Origin: Streptomyces sp. YS415
Lineage (GTDB): Bacteria; Actinomycetota; Actinomycetes; Streptomycetales; Streptomycetaceae
Length of the DNA stretch: 50,216 bases
Direction: 5' to 3'
Assembly (NCBI RefSeq): GCF_023544665.1
Contig: NZ_JAMJFL010000039.1
Span: 1-50,216, forward strand
Part shown: positions 17,308-25,433 of the stretch, piece by piece
Layout of the letters: each line of letters begins with the position of its first letter
Numbering within the stretch: position 1 is the first letter of the stretch
Program-made: the position numbers and the translations under genes
Notes under the pieces: generated by a model
Told to the model about the DNA's origin: nothing
Database searches by the model: none
The model's input: the letters and a program-made list of their open reading frames with translations, nothing else

Positions 17308-17589
17308 ATGAACGCAGATGAGCAGTTGCTGAACGGCCGGGTCTACGGCGCGGAGCACGACGCCCCCAACCCCGGCCCGCTCCCACACCGGACCTGCGCG
17401 GAACTGGTTGGCGGGCCGCTGGACGGCCTGCTGCTGGACATCCATGGATGGCGCACCGCGGAAGTCGACGACGGCGTCGCCCTGCCCACCGAGCTGTCCC
17501 GGTGGCCCGGCGGCCGCGTCCTGTACGACCCGCGCCCCGGCGAGCCCCGCACGCCTGGCCTTTCCTGCTCAAAATGCTTGCGCAGGTAG
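17308..17589 (+). CDS. Small hypothetical protein (GGPLDG...YDPRPGEP family)
   Basis: A 93-residue protein containing CAELVGGPLDGLLLDIHGW and GGRVLYDPRPGEP. Codons end mostly in G or C, supporting real coding. The C-terminus (PGLSCSKCLRR) looks abrupt and may result from a frameshift: the following bases encode another plausible tail in a different frame (17577-17681). It diverges from the XRE-DUF5753 regulator. A scrap with the same YDPRxGEP motif is at 8926-8982. Function unknown. Confidence 0.5.
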   Translation: MNADEQLLNGRVYGAEHDAPNPGPLPHRTCAELVGGPLDGLLLDIHGWRTAEVDDGVALPTELSRWPGGRVLYDPRPGEPRTPGLSCSKCLRR

Positions 17590-17688
17590 TCGAGGCCGTG
17601 GAAATCTGCGGCGCGGACAACCCGGTGATCTCCTGCACTCCACTGCGGCGTGAGGCTTTCGCCAGGGCGAACGCTGCTTGATGCGGTG

Positions 17689-18627
17689 CTAGGGCACGAG
17701 GACGATCTTGCCCTGTACCCGGCCGGTTTCGCTGAGCTCGTGGGCCTTCGCGCACTCGGTGAGCGGGAAAGTCTCGGAGATCGTGGGGCGTACGCCGTGG
17801 GTGTCGACGAGTTCGGCGAAGCTGGTCAGCACGGCGGGGGTCGGATCCAGGAAGAACTCCACGAACCGTATGCCGAGTTCGGCTGCGCGTGCCGTCACCT
17901 CGGTGCGGTCCACGCCGACGCCGACGACGTCGACCAGAATGCCGCCTGGCTTCAGGGTGGGCAGCGAGCGCGGGCCGTAATCGTTGCTGATGGTGTCCAG
18001 CACCGCGTCGATGCCGCGCAGGGCCGAGAAGTCTTCCACCGTATAGTCGATCAGCTCGTCGGCGCCGAGTCCGCGCAGGTAGTCGTGCTTGGCGGCTCGG
18101 GCCGTGCCGATGACGTACGCGCCCCGGGCCTTGGCGATCTGTACGCCGAGGTGGCCGACCCCGCCGGCCGCGCCGTGGATCAGTACTCGCTGGCCGGGCT
18201 GTACGTCGGAGAGGGTGACCAGGGCCTGGTAGGCGGTGAAGCCGGAGATCGGCAGGGCGGCGGCGGCGACGTGGTCGAGGGTGCGTGGCTTGGGCGCGAT
18301 TCGATCCTCGGGGACCACCACGTGGTCGGCGTGACTGCCGTGTGGCGGGACGGTCCAGCCGTAGACTTCCTCGCCCGCCGCGAAGCGGGTGACGGCCTCG
18401 CCGACGGCCTCCACCGTGCCGCTGAACTCGTGGCCGAGCACGAACGGCGGCGGGCCGAAGAAGTCCACCTTGCCGATGCGGACCTTCCAGTCCGCGGGGT
18501 TCATGCCAGTGGCCCGTACCCGGATCAGGACCTCGCCGGGGCCCGGCGAGGGCAGGGGTATCTCGGCGAGTTCCAGCACGTCGGAGCCGCCGATGGCCTG
18601 CTGTGTGATCACCCGTGTCATCGTCAT
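17689..18627 (-). CDS. NADP-dependent medium-chain oxidoreductase
   Basis: A 312-residue zinc-less MDR enzyme. The N-terminal domain has the GPGEVLIRVRATGMNPADWK segment and VLGHEFSGTVEAVG. The coenzyme motif is HGAAGGVGHLGVQIAKARGA. It ends GRVQGKIVLVP, as quinone-oxidoreductase-like enzymes do. The start is taken at the ATG at 18627 (MTMTRVITQQAIGG); an ATG two codons later is equally possible, while the upstream frame to 18774 is arginine-rich and unlike the family. Substrate unknown. It is a second paralogue-type enzyme beside the one at 7873, but the two are clearly different in sequence. Confidence 0.85.
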   Translation of the reverse strand: MTMTRVITQQAIGGSDVLELAEIPLPSPGPGEVLIRVRATGMNPADWKVRIGKVDFFGPPPFVLGHEFSGTVEAVGEAVTRFAAGEEVYGWTVPPHGSHADHVVVPEDRIAPKPRTLDHVAAAALPISGFTAYQALVTLSDVQPGQRVLIHGAAGGVGHLGVQIAKARGAYVIGTARAAKHDYLRGLGADELIDYTVEDFSALRGIDAVLDTISNDYGPRSLPTLKPGGILVDVVGVGVDRTEVTARAAELGIRFVEFFLDPTPAVLTSFAELVDTHGVRPTISETFPLTECAKAHELSETGRVQGKIVLVP

Positions 18628-18802
18628 GCAGATCATTCTGAGCCCGATGATCACGGGAGGAAAGCGGTTCCGCCCCCAGCCGAATGTCTGACCCGGAGAC
18701 AGCCGCCAGGACCCCAAGTAGCCGCGGCACCGCTCAACGAGCCTGCCAACCCGAAGCACCAGCCTGCCCACCAACTGGCATGAGCGGCTCAGACACAGGC
18801 CC

Positions 18803-19285
18803 TCAGCGCAGCCGGACCACGGTGACGACCGCGTGTCGGTTCGTGCCCGCCATGACCTCCACCGTCACATCGCCGGTGGCGGGCGTGTAGGAGTCGCCGG
18901 CCTTCGTGAACGCCCGCCCGGCCTGGGGGACCAGGCGCGGGCCGATGATGGAGGCGAGCGCCGTGGTCAGCCTCTGCGACAGCGCGACGCGTCCGTCGGG
19001 CAGCCGTACGGCGAGCGCCTTCGGATGCCGCGCCGTGCCGGTGAAGCCGGCCACGGCGACGTCGACGGTCGGCGTGCCGGACCTTCGACCAGATCCGGCC
19101 CACCGTATACGCCGACCTGAGTGGCTTCGCCACGATCCCCTCCACGCCCGTCCCTTCGAGCTCCGCGTACCAGAGCAGGGCCTCGCTGCGGTCGGTGGTC
19201 GACCACACCGGCTCGATCGGCGGCCCGACGTCGGCGAGCACGTCCAGGAGGACCTGGCGGCGCTCCGAGTACGGGCGCGGACGCA
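18803..19285 (-). pseudogene. ATP-dependent DNA ligase remnant (frameshifted)
   Basis: Two frames together match the C-terminal half of an actinobacterial ATP-dependent DNA ligase. The upstream frame reads RPYSERRQVLLDVLADVG, TGVEGIVAKPL (motif IV) and GRIWSKVRHAD (motif V). The oligonucleotide-binding part continues in another frame as AGFTGTARHPKALAV, then DGRVALSQRLTTALA. The switch occurs near 19063-19072 and fits a two-base deletion (or one-base insertion) after GCCGAC. The nucleotidyl-lysine motif I and everything before it are missing, so it cannot be active. Confidence 0.7.
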
Positions 19286-19541
19286 GGTCAGGGCGAGGAC
19301 GTCGAACGCCGAAGCGCGCGAGTTCGCGGATTCCTGGAGGGCTCAACCGCTGAACCTGCGCGTCCTCACCGGATTGGAGACGAAACTAGGGCGGATTCGT
19401 CTGTGCTGCAGGGGATGCGGCGATTGTCAGAGCTAGGGGGGATCGGCGGCGTACGACGCCGATGTCTGTCCACGGTGCAATGAGCGCGGCCGTAAGACTT
19501 CATGCCGACCAGGTAGACGCCGGGTTCGGGGCGAAGACGCT

Positions 19542-19574
19542 GTGCCCCGTCACCGCGGTTCGGTGACGGGGCAC
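19542..19574 (-). terminator. Strong terminator hairpin of the tectonin gene
   Basis: GTGCCCCGTCACCG (19542-19555) and CGGTGACGGGGCAC (19561-19574) form a perfect 14-bp stem with a five-base loop. It lies 21 bases beyond the stop of the minus-strand tectonin gene. Confidence 0.85.
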
Positions 19575-19595
19575 GGAGGCGGAGGCTGGCTCGGC

Positions 19596-19829
19596 TCAGG
19601 GCTGGTCGCCGATGTAGCGGTAGATCTCGGCGTTGGCGTTGACGCCCCAGACGGTGCCGTCGGCTGCCGCGCTGATGTCGGTGAGACCGCCGGGGATGTT
19701 GTGCCACGGCGTGGCGTCGTCGTTGGTGAACCGGTAGATCTTGCCTTCCGAGTTGACGCCCCAGACGTTGGACCGCGATCCCGCCGAGATCCCCGTCAGA
19801 CCGCCCGCGATCTTCTTCCAATGAGCCAT
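19596..19829 (-). CDS. Short tectonin-repeat protein
   Basis: A 77-residue protein made of two tectonin/tachylectin-type beta-propeller units: WKKIAGGLTGISAGSRSNVW and WHNIPGGLTDISAAADGTVW, each followed by GVN..(G/A)xIYR(F/Y). Tectonin domains bind glycans or act as interaction propellers and normally have five or six repeats, so two repeats alone must oligomerise or represent a truncated gene. The ATG at 19829 (MAHWKK) is favoured, with AAGG upstream; an ATG at 19868 would add MKKLGTSEGNKVD. No signal peptide. A strong terminator follows. Confidence 0.65.
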   Translation of the reverse strand: MAHWKKIAGGLTGISAGSRSNVWGVNSEGKIYRFTNDDATPWHNIPGGLTDISAAADGTVWGVNANAEIYRYIGDQP

Positions 19830-19869
19830 GTCGACCTTGTTCCCCTCGCTCGTGCCGAGCTTTTTCAAG

Positions 19870-20319
19870 CACTCGGCACGAGACTAGGACCGCCAAATAT
19901 CCCCATACTGGGATTGATCAAACAAAATGATCTGGAAATGGATGTTTGGCGCTGATCCATCCCATCCCGCTTGAGGAAAGGGCCGACCGGCTGTGGACAC
20001 ATTGGCCGGATGCGCGGTCCCACCTGCGAGGGATCGACACGGCGGCACGGTATGTGCGGGAGCGCGCGGCCCCGATCCGGTCACACCGGCCCGCCGTGAG
20101 CGGCTCGAACGCGGGACGCGCGCCCCCGAATGACGGTCTCGCCGCAACGGTCGACCCTCGTATGCGTTCAGCGGCGGTTGTTGCCCGGGGCCAGCAGGCT
20201 GGTGGGCTCAGCGATCGCCTCCAATCAGCCTGGTGGCCCGCGCGGCCGGGAGGTCGGCCTCCCCGTCGGGGCGGTGCGTCTCCGCCCCTCCCTGGGGACC
20301 GTTCCCGACGGCGTCAGCA
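19870..20319. other. Intergenic, no assignable gene
   Basis: About 450 bases. The segment around 19880-19950 is unusually A+T-rich for this genome and probably holds the tectonin promoter. No gene recognised. Confidence 0.4.
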
Positions 20320-20425
20320 ATGACAACGACGGAAGAGTAGGACACCTTCGCCGACCGGATGGGCTTCACCACCGGCATGGTCATCCAGGGGTGCGGCTGG
20401 GACGAGGACGTGGACGACGACGTCA
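20320..20425 (+). pseudogene. DUF3052 N-terminal remnant with nonsense codon
   Basis: The frame from ATG 20320 reads MTTTEE, then a TAG at 20338-20340, then DTFADRMGFTTGMVIQGCGW and DEDVDDDV. The motif (R)MGFTTGMVxQxxGWDEDVDDD is the hallmark of DUF3052 proteins, small actinobacterial proteins of unknown role. Here the frame is interrupted and runs into the oppositely oriented MetE-like gene, so only about 35 codons remain. Confidence 0.65.
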
Positions 20426-21487
20426 CAGGCCGAGCTGCTCGGCGGCCATGCGGGTTCCCCTGACGCGTGCTTCGATCTTGGCGAAGGCGATCTCGCGGGA
20501 GGTGGAGGTGTCGTCTGCGTACGGCGAGAACCCGGCGTCGTCACAGGTGCCGAGCCGCTGAACGGGGATGTACGAGGCCGCTTCCAACACCCGCTCCGCC
20601 ACCTCCTCCGCGGTCTCCACACGGGGGTCGATCGGATCGGTCACGCCGATGAACAGCCGCTGGTCATCGGATGAGCAGTCGCGGGCCACCTTGAGGGCCC
20701 GCTCCGGCTCGGACTCGCTCGCCATCTGAAGGTAGAAGTTGCCTGCCTTCAGCCGGAAGAACTCGGGCAGCAGTTCCGAGTAGTCGACGTCCAGGCTGTG
20801 GGCGGAGTCCTGGTCGGCCCCCGGATAGGTGTGCACCCCGATCCGGGCTCGGTCGGTCGCACTGAACCGGCTGAGGACCTCGTTGTCGAGCGCGATGAAG
20901 TCGCGGAGCAGTTCCTTGCTCGGGGACAGCTTGAGTGACAGCCGCCCATGGCCGTAGTCGAGCTGGACGGAGGCGGCGCCCGCCTCCAGGCAGCCGCGGA
21001 TCTCCTTCTCGCTCTCGTTGGCGAGGTCGCTCAGGAAGGCTTCGCGGGTGTAGCCGGAGATGGCACTGGCGGGGTAGAGGAGGCTGAGGAAGGAGGGCGC
21101 CACGACTGTCTGCTCGACCGGGCGGTGCGCGGCCGTGACTGCGGCGCGCAGGTAGGTCTGCGCGAAGGTGCTGTACCGGAACGGCCCGGAGACCAGCCGG
21201 GGAAGCTGCCGGGTGTGTCCGTCGGCGTAGGAGATGGTGACACCGTCCGGAGCCAGGTTGCGCAGCCCGGTCAGCGGATAGGTGTACGCGCTGGGCTTGC
21301 ACTGATCGCCGTCCGTGACGACGGGGCTGCCCGTGGCCTCCAGCCGGCTGATGGTCTCGCTCACGGCCCGATTTTGAAGTTGTGTCAGGTCGGCGAGGCT
21401 GAGTCGGCCGGCGGCGTGGTCGGCCATGCCGTCGATCAGGTACTGAGGTCGGGGGATGCTGCCCATCAGTGCTGTGGGGATGCTCAT
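20423..21487 (-). CDS. MetE-like (cobalamin-independent methionine synthase) family protein
   Basis: A 354-residue protein resembling the single-barrel C-terminal half of MetE, as in YxjG/YxjH-type proteins. Recognisable parts are MGSIPRP near the N-terminus, AAVTAAHRPVEQTVVAPSFL, GAASVQLDYGHGRLSL, GVTDPIDPRVETAEEVAERV and GFSPYADDTSTSREIAFAKI. These barrels bind a zinc ion that activates a thiol for methyl transfer. At the expected zinc sites the sequence has HTYPG (219-223) and TCDDAGF (314-320), where relatives usually have HTCPG-like and DDCGF-like motifs. Zinc binding may therefore be lost or shifted (Cys315 is nearby). The start at ATG 21487 is chosen by family length; an upstream frame to 21712 is not family-like. 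Confidence 0.75.
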   Translation of the reverse strand: MSIPTALMGSIPRPQYLIDGMADHAAGRLSLADLTQLQNRAVSETISRLEATGSPVVTDGDQCKPSAYTYPLTGLRNLAPDGVTISYADGHTRQLPRLVSGPFRYSTFAQTYLRAAVTAAHRPVEQTVVAPSFLSLLYPASAISGYTREAFLSDLANESEKEIRGCLEAGAASVQLDYGHGRLSLKLSPSKELLRDFIALDNEVLSRFSATDRARIGVHTYPGADQDSAHSLDVDYSELLPEFFRLKAGNFYLQMASESEPERALKVARDCSSDDQRLFIGVTDPIDPRVETAEEVAERVLEAASYIPVQRLGTCDDAGFSPYADDTSTSREIAFAKIEARVRGTRMAAEQLGL

Positions 21488-21791
21488 GCCGGGGACCCTA
21501 GGAGTCCTATGACCCCGCGCGCATGCCGCAACACACCGGCATCGGCCAGCCCGTGGGCCAGCGGGCTCTGCGCACCACCCGATTGAGTGACCGCCGCACA
21601 GGCGGCTCCCCCGGACAGGGCATTGCGCAAGAGGTGCCCGGTACCCGTCCCGCTTGGGCTCCGCCGCATGATCCGCAGGAAGGGCGGGATCGGAGGTGGC
21701 TGCGGCGAGCATCGGATCCGGCAGGGACCAGGTCGAAGGCGTGGTGGACGTCTTCGACCACGCGGCGTGGGTGCTGGGCGGTGTCGCCCGG
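21488..21791. other. Intergenic, no assignable gene
   Basis: About 300 bases between the MetE-like gene and the integrase 3' end. Only arginine/proline-rich overlapping frames were seen. Confidence 0.4.
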
Positions 21792-24153
21792 TCAGCGGAT
21801 CCGGGGCAGGGCCTTGTCCGGGTGCGCGGCGTGTACGTACTTCACGGCGATGCCGGGATGGATGCCGAAGAGGCGGACGAGATGGACCGGATCGGCGGTC
21901 TGTCGGGCCTCGTCCAGGATGCGGTCGGCCCGTACCTGCCGTGGCAGCAGCCCAATCTGGTCGAACGCGGCCCGCATCGCGCAGTAGCTGATCTGCGGTG
22001 AGGCCGGGTGCCGGTAGGTCTGGGAGGTGATGAGCAGGTGCGGGTTGGTGGCCTGGGGCCAGCGGCGGCGGCGCTCGCGCAGCCAGTCGGCCGCCAGATC
22101 GGTGCTCAGGTCGTCGAGGTAGACGAGGTGGATGCTTTCACCCCGGCGCACCGCCAGTGTCCGGCGGGCGAAGTCGGGGTCGCCAGGGCGAGCCGGGCGA
22201 CCTCCACGGCGCGTACGGCGTGGATGGCGACCAGACCGACGACGAGGCGCGCGGCGGGACCATCCAGCCGGTCCAGGGCCCCGGCCAGTCGATCGCTGGA
22301 CAAGGGCCGCGGCAGGTGTACCCCAGCGGGCAACTGCAGCCCGGCCGTGGGGTTGAGGAAGATCAGCCGCTCCTGCTTCAGGGCCCGGAAAATGCTGCGC
22401 AGCACGCTGAGCAGCCCGCGGGCCACGTTGCCCTGATGGCGGGCGAGTTCGCTCGTAATGTGATCGGCGGTGACCTGCCGCAGGTCCAGCCCGGCCGCCG
22501 TCCACGCGGTCAGGGTCGGCCAGGCGATGCGCAAGTAGCGACGGATGCGCCGGAAGCCGGCCGGGGCGTGCCGGTACCGGCCGCAGCCGCGAAGCACCCG
22601 CACCCAGGCGCTCAGCTGGTCGGACATCGGAGCGGGAAGCTGAGCGATCCGCGTGTGCAGGGCCTTCTCGTCGTACCGGTCGCGCCGTTCCTGACTCAAG
22701 TCCGGTACATGCACGGGTGCTTGGTGCTGGACGTCGGTGAGCAGCTGCGCGGGTGTCTCAAAGAGTTCGTCTGCCTCCAGCAGTGCGTGCGCGTGGAGGA
22801 AGGAGATCGCACGGCGCGTGGCGGCGGTGCCGGCCGCAACGGTCCCGGCCAGGGAACGTACGTCCCGCTCGGGGATCGGCACGTGCGGCCCCAGCCGGGC
22901 CGGCAGAGCATGCAAGACCACGGCCCCACCGCCCGGCACGTTGCGTTTGTCGGCGAGCCAGGACCGCGGGTAGGCGGCGGTGAAGGTATCCAGCAGGTCC
23001 TGCGCCGGAACTGGCAGCGGGGACAACGGTGGCAACGCGAGGACGCGGGCGCGCTGCTTGCGCTGCCAGGTCCGCGGCATCGAGAACAGCGAAAGCTGCC
23101 CCGGGCCTACCGGCATCGCCACCGTCTGTCCCTCCGGGGAGGGCGTCGTGCGGGGCCGGGCACGTGAACGAGAGGCCGGGCCAGACCGGTTGTGCACGAC
23201 GAAGCCCAGCTCCCCGGCCCGCCGCTTGAGCTGGTGCGCGAGCGGTCCGGCAAAGGCGAGTTGCGTGAAGGATACCGCCGCCGACTCGGCGCCGACCTCG
23301 CGCACGTAGGCCAGGCAGGCGCGGCACATGCCCTCCTCCGTGTGCAGCGGCAGATCGTCCCGCCGGCATCTCGGACACCGGCCCACCCGGTAGCGCTCAC
23401 GGTTTTCCCGCCATTCGCGACAGCCGCGGCACCGGGCTGCCGTAACGCCCCAGCACGCACAGTCCGCGCAGGACGGCACCGGCCAAGCCGCAGGCGGCGG
23501 AGCCGTGCGCGGCCTCAACATCCCTGCCTGAGCGAGCAGTTCAGCAGCAGCAGTTTTCAACGGCAACCGCACCTGATCGAGCATCTCCTGCGCGACCAGT
23601 GCCTCCCCCTCGGCATCCCGGATCGCCAGCGCACACCTGATCAGCCGCAGCACCATCTGCGGCCACGTCCCGGTCATCCCCGCGCTCGCCGCCCGCTGCC
23701 CGGCGAGCGCCTGCAGAACCTCCTCCTCCGGCCACGTACGGCCGCTGATCCGCCGGGCATCGCTCCGCTCCAGGCGCCGCCGGACCGGAAACAACGTCAG
23801 TTGCCCGCGCATCACCGCGGGACAGATCCTCGGGTCGTCGACCAGCTGCCGCGCCTCGGGGACGCGGCAGGTTCCGGGCGCCCTGCTGGCCCAGACCCAG
23901 CACGTAGACGTGCAGCTGGGTCGGCCCGGGAAGACGGCCTCGATGCCGGCCCGGATCTCCTCTCGCACCGCGATCACGCACGGACGGCACAGTCCGTCAC
24001 CGTCCACAGCCCCGACCCGGCAGCACCGCGGACACCGCGCCGTCCCCGGTTCTCCAGCCAGCCACGACAGCTCCAGCACAGCCCGTCCCACAGACGCGAC
24101 ACGCCCCAGTCCAGGCAGAGCCCACACTGCCGCACCACCACTGCAGCCCTCAC
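21792..24153 (-). pseudogene. Tyrosine recombinase with duplicated zinc-ribbon N-terminus (two frameshifts)
   Basis: About 787 codons in three frame segments. Segment 1 starts at GTG 24153, two bases after the XRE stop, and carries CGLC...CWSC. Segment 2 carries CPRC...CRPC, then CADC...CRGC and CPRC...CRAC, a long middle, and the recombinase core from about SVLRSIFRALKQERLIFLNP to HAVRAVEVARLAL with the first catalytic Arg. Segment 3 carries LRERRRRWPQATNPHLLITS and ends with DEARQTADPVHLVRLFGIHP and AVKYVHAAHP, whose Tyr is the likely nucleophile. The frame changes lie near 24045 (GGGG where five G would keep frame) and 22183 (GG where GGG would). Adding both bases restores a continuous frame. 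The usual HxLR box is EAR here. It would act with the small XRE protein to integrate or excise an element. Confidence 0.75.
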
Positions 24154-24155
24154 CG

Positions 24156-24482
24156 TCAGTTCGGCGGCCGCAGCCGGCGCGGGCCGTCCCGGCGCGGCAC
24201 CGGCCGCACCGGCCCCGCCTCGCCGCCGACCGCCCGCTCCTGCTCCTCCTGGCCCCCGGCGGCAGCCACCGGCTCGGCCTCCATCAGGTCGGCCACCGTG
24301 CACCCCAGCGCCGCGCAGATCTTGTCCAGGTCCTCCAGCCGCACCGTCACCGGAGTGCCGCCCCACAGGGCGGCGACCTTGCTCAGCGACGGCGTGAACC
24401 CCACTTTCGCGAACGCCGCCTGCAGGTCGACTGGCCGCCAGATGTCGCGCTTCGCGGCCGCCCAGCGCAGATTCCACTTCAC
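24156..24482 (-). CDS. Small Cro/C1-type helix-turn-helix regulator paired with integrase
   Basis: A 108-residue protein. Residues 1-70 form an XRE-type fold: MKWNLRWAAAKRDIWRPVDL, then LSKVAALWGG and VRLEDLDKICAALGCTVADL. The tail is charged and disordered. It starts at GTG 24482, and its stop is two bases before the GTG of the recombinase, so the two are co-translated. Similar MKWNLR-type regulators accompany zinc-ribbon integrases in streptomycete mobile DNA (from memory). It probably controls element excision or expression. Confidence 0.75.
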   Translation of the reverse strand: MKWNLRWAAAKRDIWRPVDLQAAFAKVGFTPSLSKVAALWGGTPVTVRLEDLDKICAALGCTVADLMEAEPVAAAGGQEEQERAVGGEAGPVRPVPRRDGPRRLRPPN

Positions 24483-24557
24483 CGCAAACTCCCCCTATCC
24501 GCGACCAGCCGCTGTCCGGCCCGCGCCGCCGACTGCCGCCAGCGGTCCGCCTGCTCG

Positions 24558-24656
24558 AAAGGTGTGCCGCGCGCGGAGGCGCTGCGGGCGCTTGCGGATC
24601 GGGTCGATCCTTGTCCGCACTGCCGTCCGGACAGCGAGCTGGGGATCCTGGACTGA
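24558..24656 (+). pseudogene. DUF6233-like C-terminal scrap
   Basis: A frame reading EALRALADRVDPCPHCRPDS then ELGILD and a stop resembles the C-terminus of DUF6233 proteins, in which a CxxCRPDxxLG motif closes the protein. No matching upstream part exists, since the recombinase/XRE locus occupies it. Identification is from memory of the motif. Confidence 0.45.
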
Positions 24657-24767
24657 TACCTGGCGAGGCGCTCGTTTCCGGCAACGCCCATGATCTTGTG
24701 ACGTGGATCCGAGCCCGACCACAGGCCCGACCATGAGCCCGCGCACCCCGATCGCGGCAGGTCTCGG

Positions 24768-24954
24768 CGCAGCGAGCCCTGCGCCTGTCCGCTCATGCCT
24801 GGTGATCACCCGGTTGGCTGCGCCTGTGGTGGGCCTGGCCGGGCAGGCGGGCATACGCGCGTCCTGGGCGGGATCCATCCTCCGGTGGTGTTCCGGGCGT
24901 GTGGGCGGGTGCCGCGGCTGATCCCGAGTCGGCCGCGCCGCCTGACCGTCTGCC
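24768..24954 (+). repeat. 187-bp direct repeat, copy 2
   Basis: Ungapped copy of 9342-9528 in the same orientation, differing at only a few positions near its centre and end. It is preceded by two CCCGACCA units (24714-24734), as copy 1 is. It lies between the integrase/XRE side and the gene at 24969. Confidence 0.9.
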
Positions 24955-24968
24955 ATGGAGCTGCCCTC

Positions 24969-25382
24969 TCAAGAGGGCGATCCGCTCCGGCCAGGCGTCT
25001 GTAGACGGTTGAAGCCAGCGAGGCGGGGCGAGATGGTGAAGGGGAAGGATTCGCCGTCGGGGGTCTTGAGGGCCGCCACGATGTCGTGGTCCGGTGCACC
25101 GAATATCTCGAAGTGCTGCACGGTGCAGTGCTCCATCACCTCGCGGATGTACGGATCCGACAGCCGCCAGTGAACGCGGATGGCATCGGAGTCACGGTAG
25201 AACTGGAAGCTGTGCGCCAGCATCCGCTCCTCGTCGATGAAGACCTCCACCATGAGCTGGGGGCCGTGCTCTTGAGCGAATGCCACCGCCTGCGCGATGG
25301 CGTGCCGGAAGCCATCGAGGTGGCCGTCGGTGATGCGCATGGTGTTGCGGAAGAGAATGCTGCTGTTGTTTGTGGTCTTCAT
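24969..25382 (-). CDS. Small conserved-looking hypothetical protein
   Basis: A 137-residue soluble protein starting MKTTNNSSILFRNTMRITDG. It has alternating helices and strands (GFRHAIAQAVAFAQEHGPQL, MVEVFIDEERMLAHSFQFYR, AIRVHWRLSDPYIREVMEHC) that could fold as a dimeric alpha/beta barrel; this is only a guess. An inner start at MRITDG (25337) is possible. It ends just after the 187-bp repeat, whose edge is 15 bases from the stop. Function unknown. Confidence 0.55.
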   Translation of the reverse strand: MKTTNNSSILFRNTMRITDGHLDGFRHAIAQAVAFAQEHGPQLMVEVFIDEERMLAHSFQFYRDSDAIRVHWRLSDPYIREVMEHCTVQHFEIFGAPDHDIVAALKTPDGESFPFTISPRLAGFNRLQTPGRSGSPS

Positions 25383-25433
25383 GCACCGAGTGTTGTACCT
25401 GAACCAAGGTTGAGGTCAAAGGTGCAGCTCAGC

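Noticed and set aside
17207..18730. 507-residue minus-strand frame through the oxidoreductase region
   Set aside because: Highly arginine-rich shadow; the MDR enzyme in the other minus frame has clear motifs.
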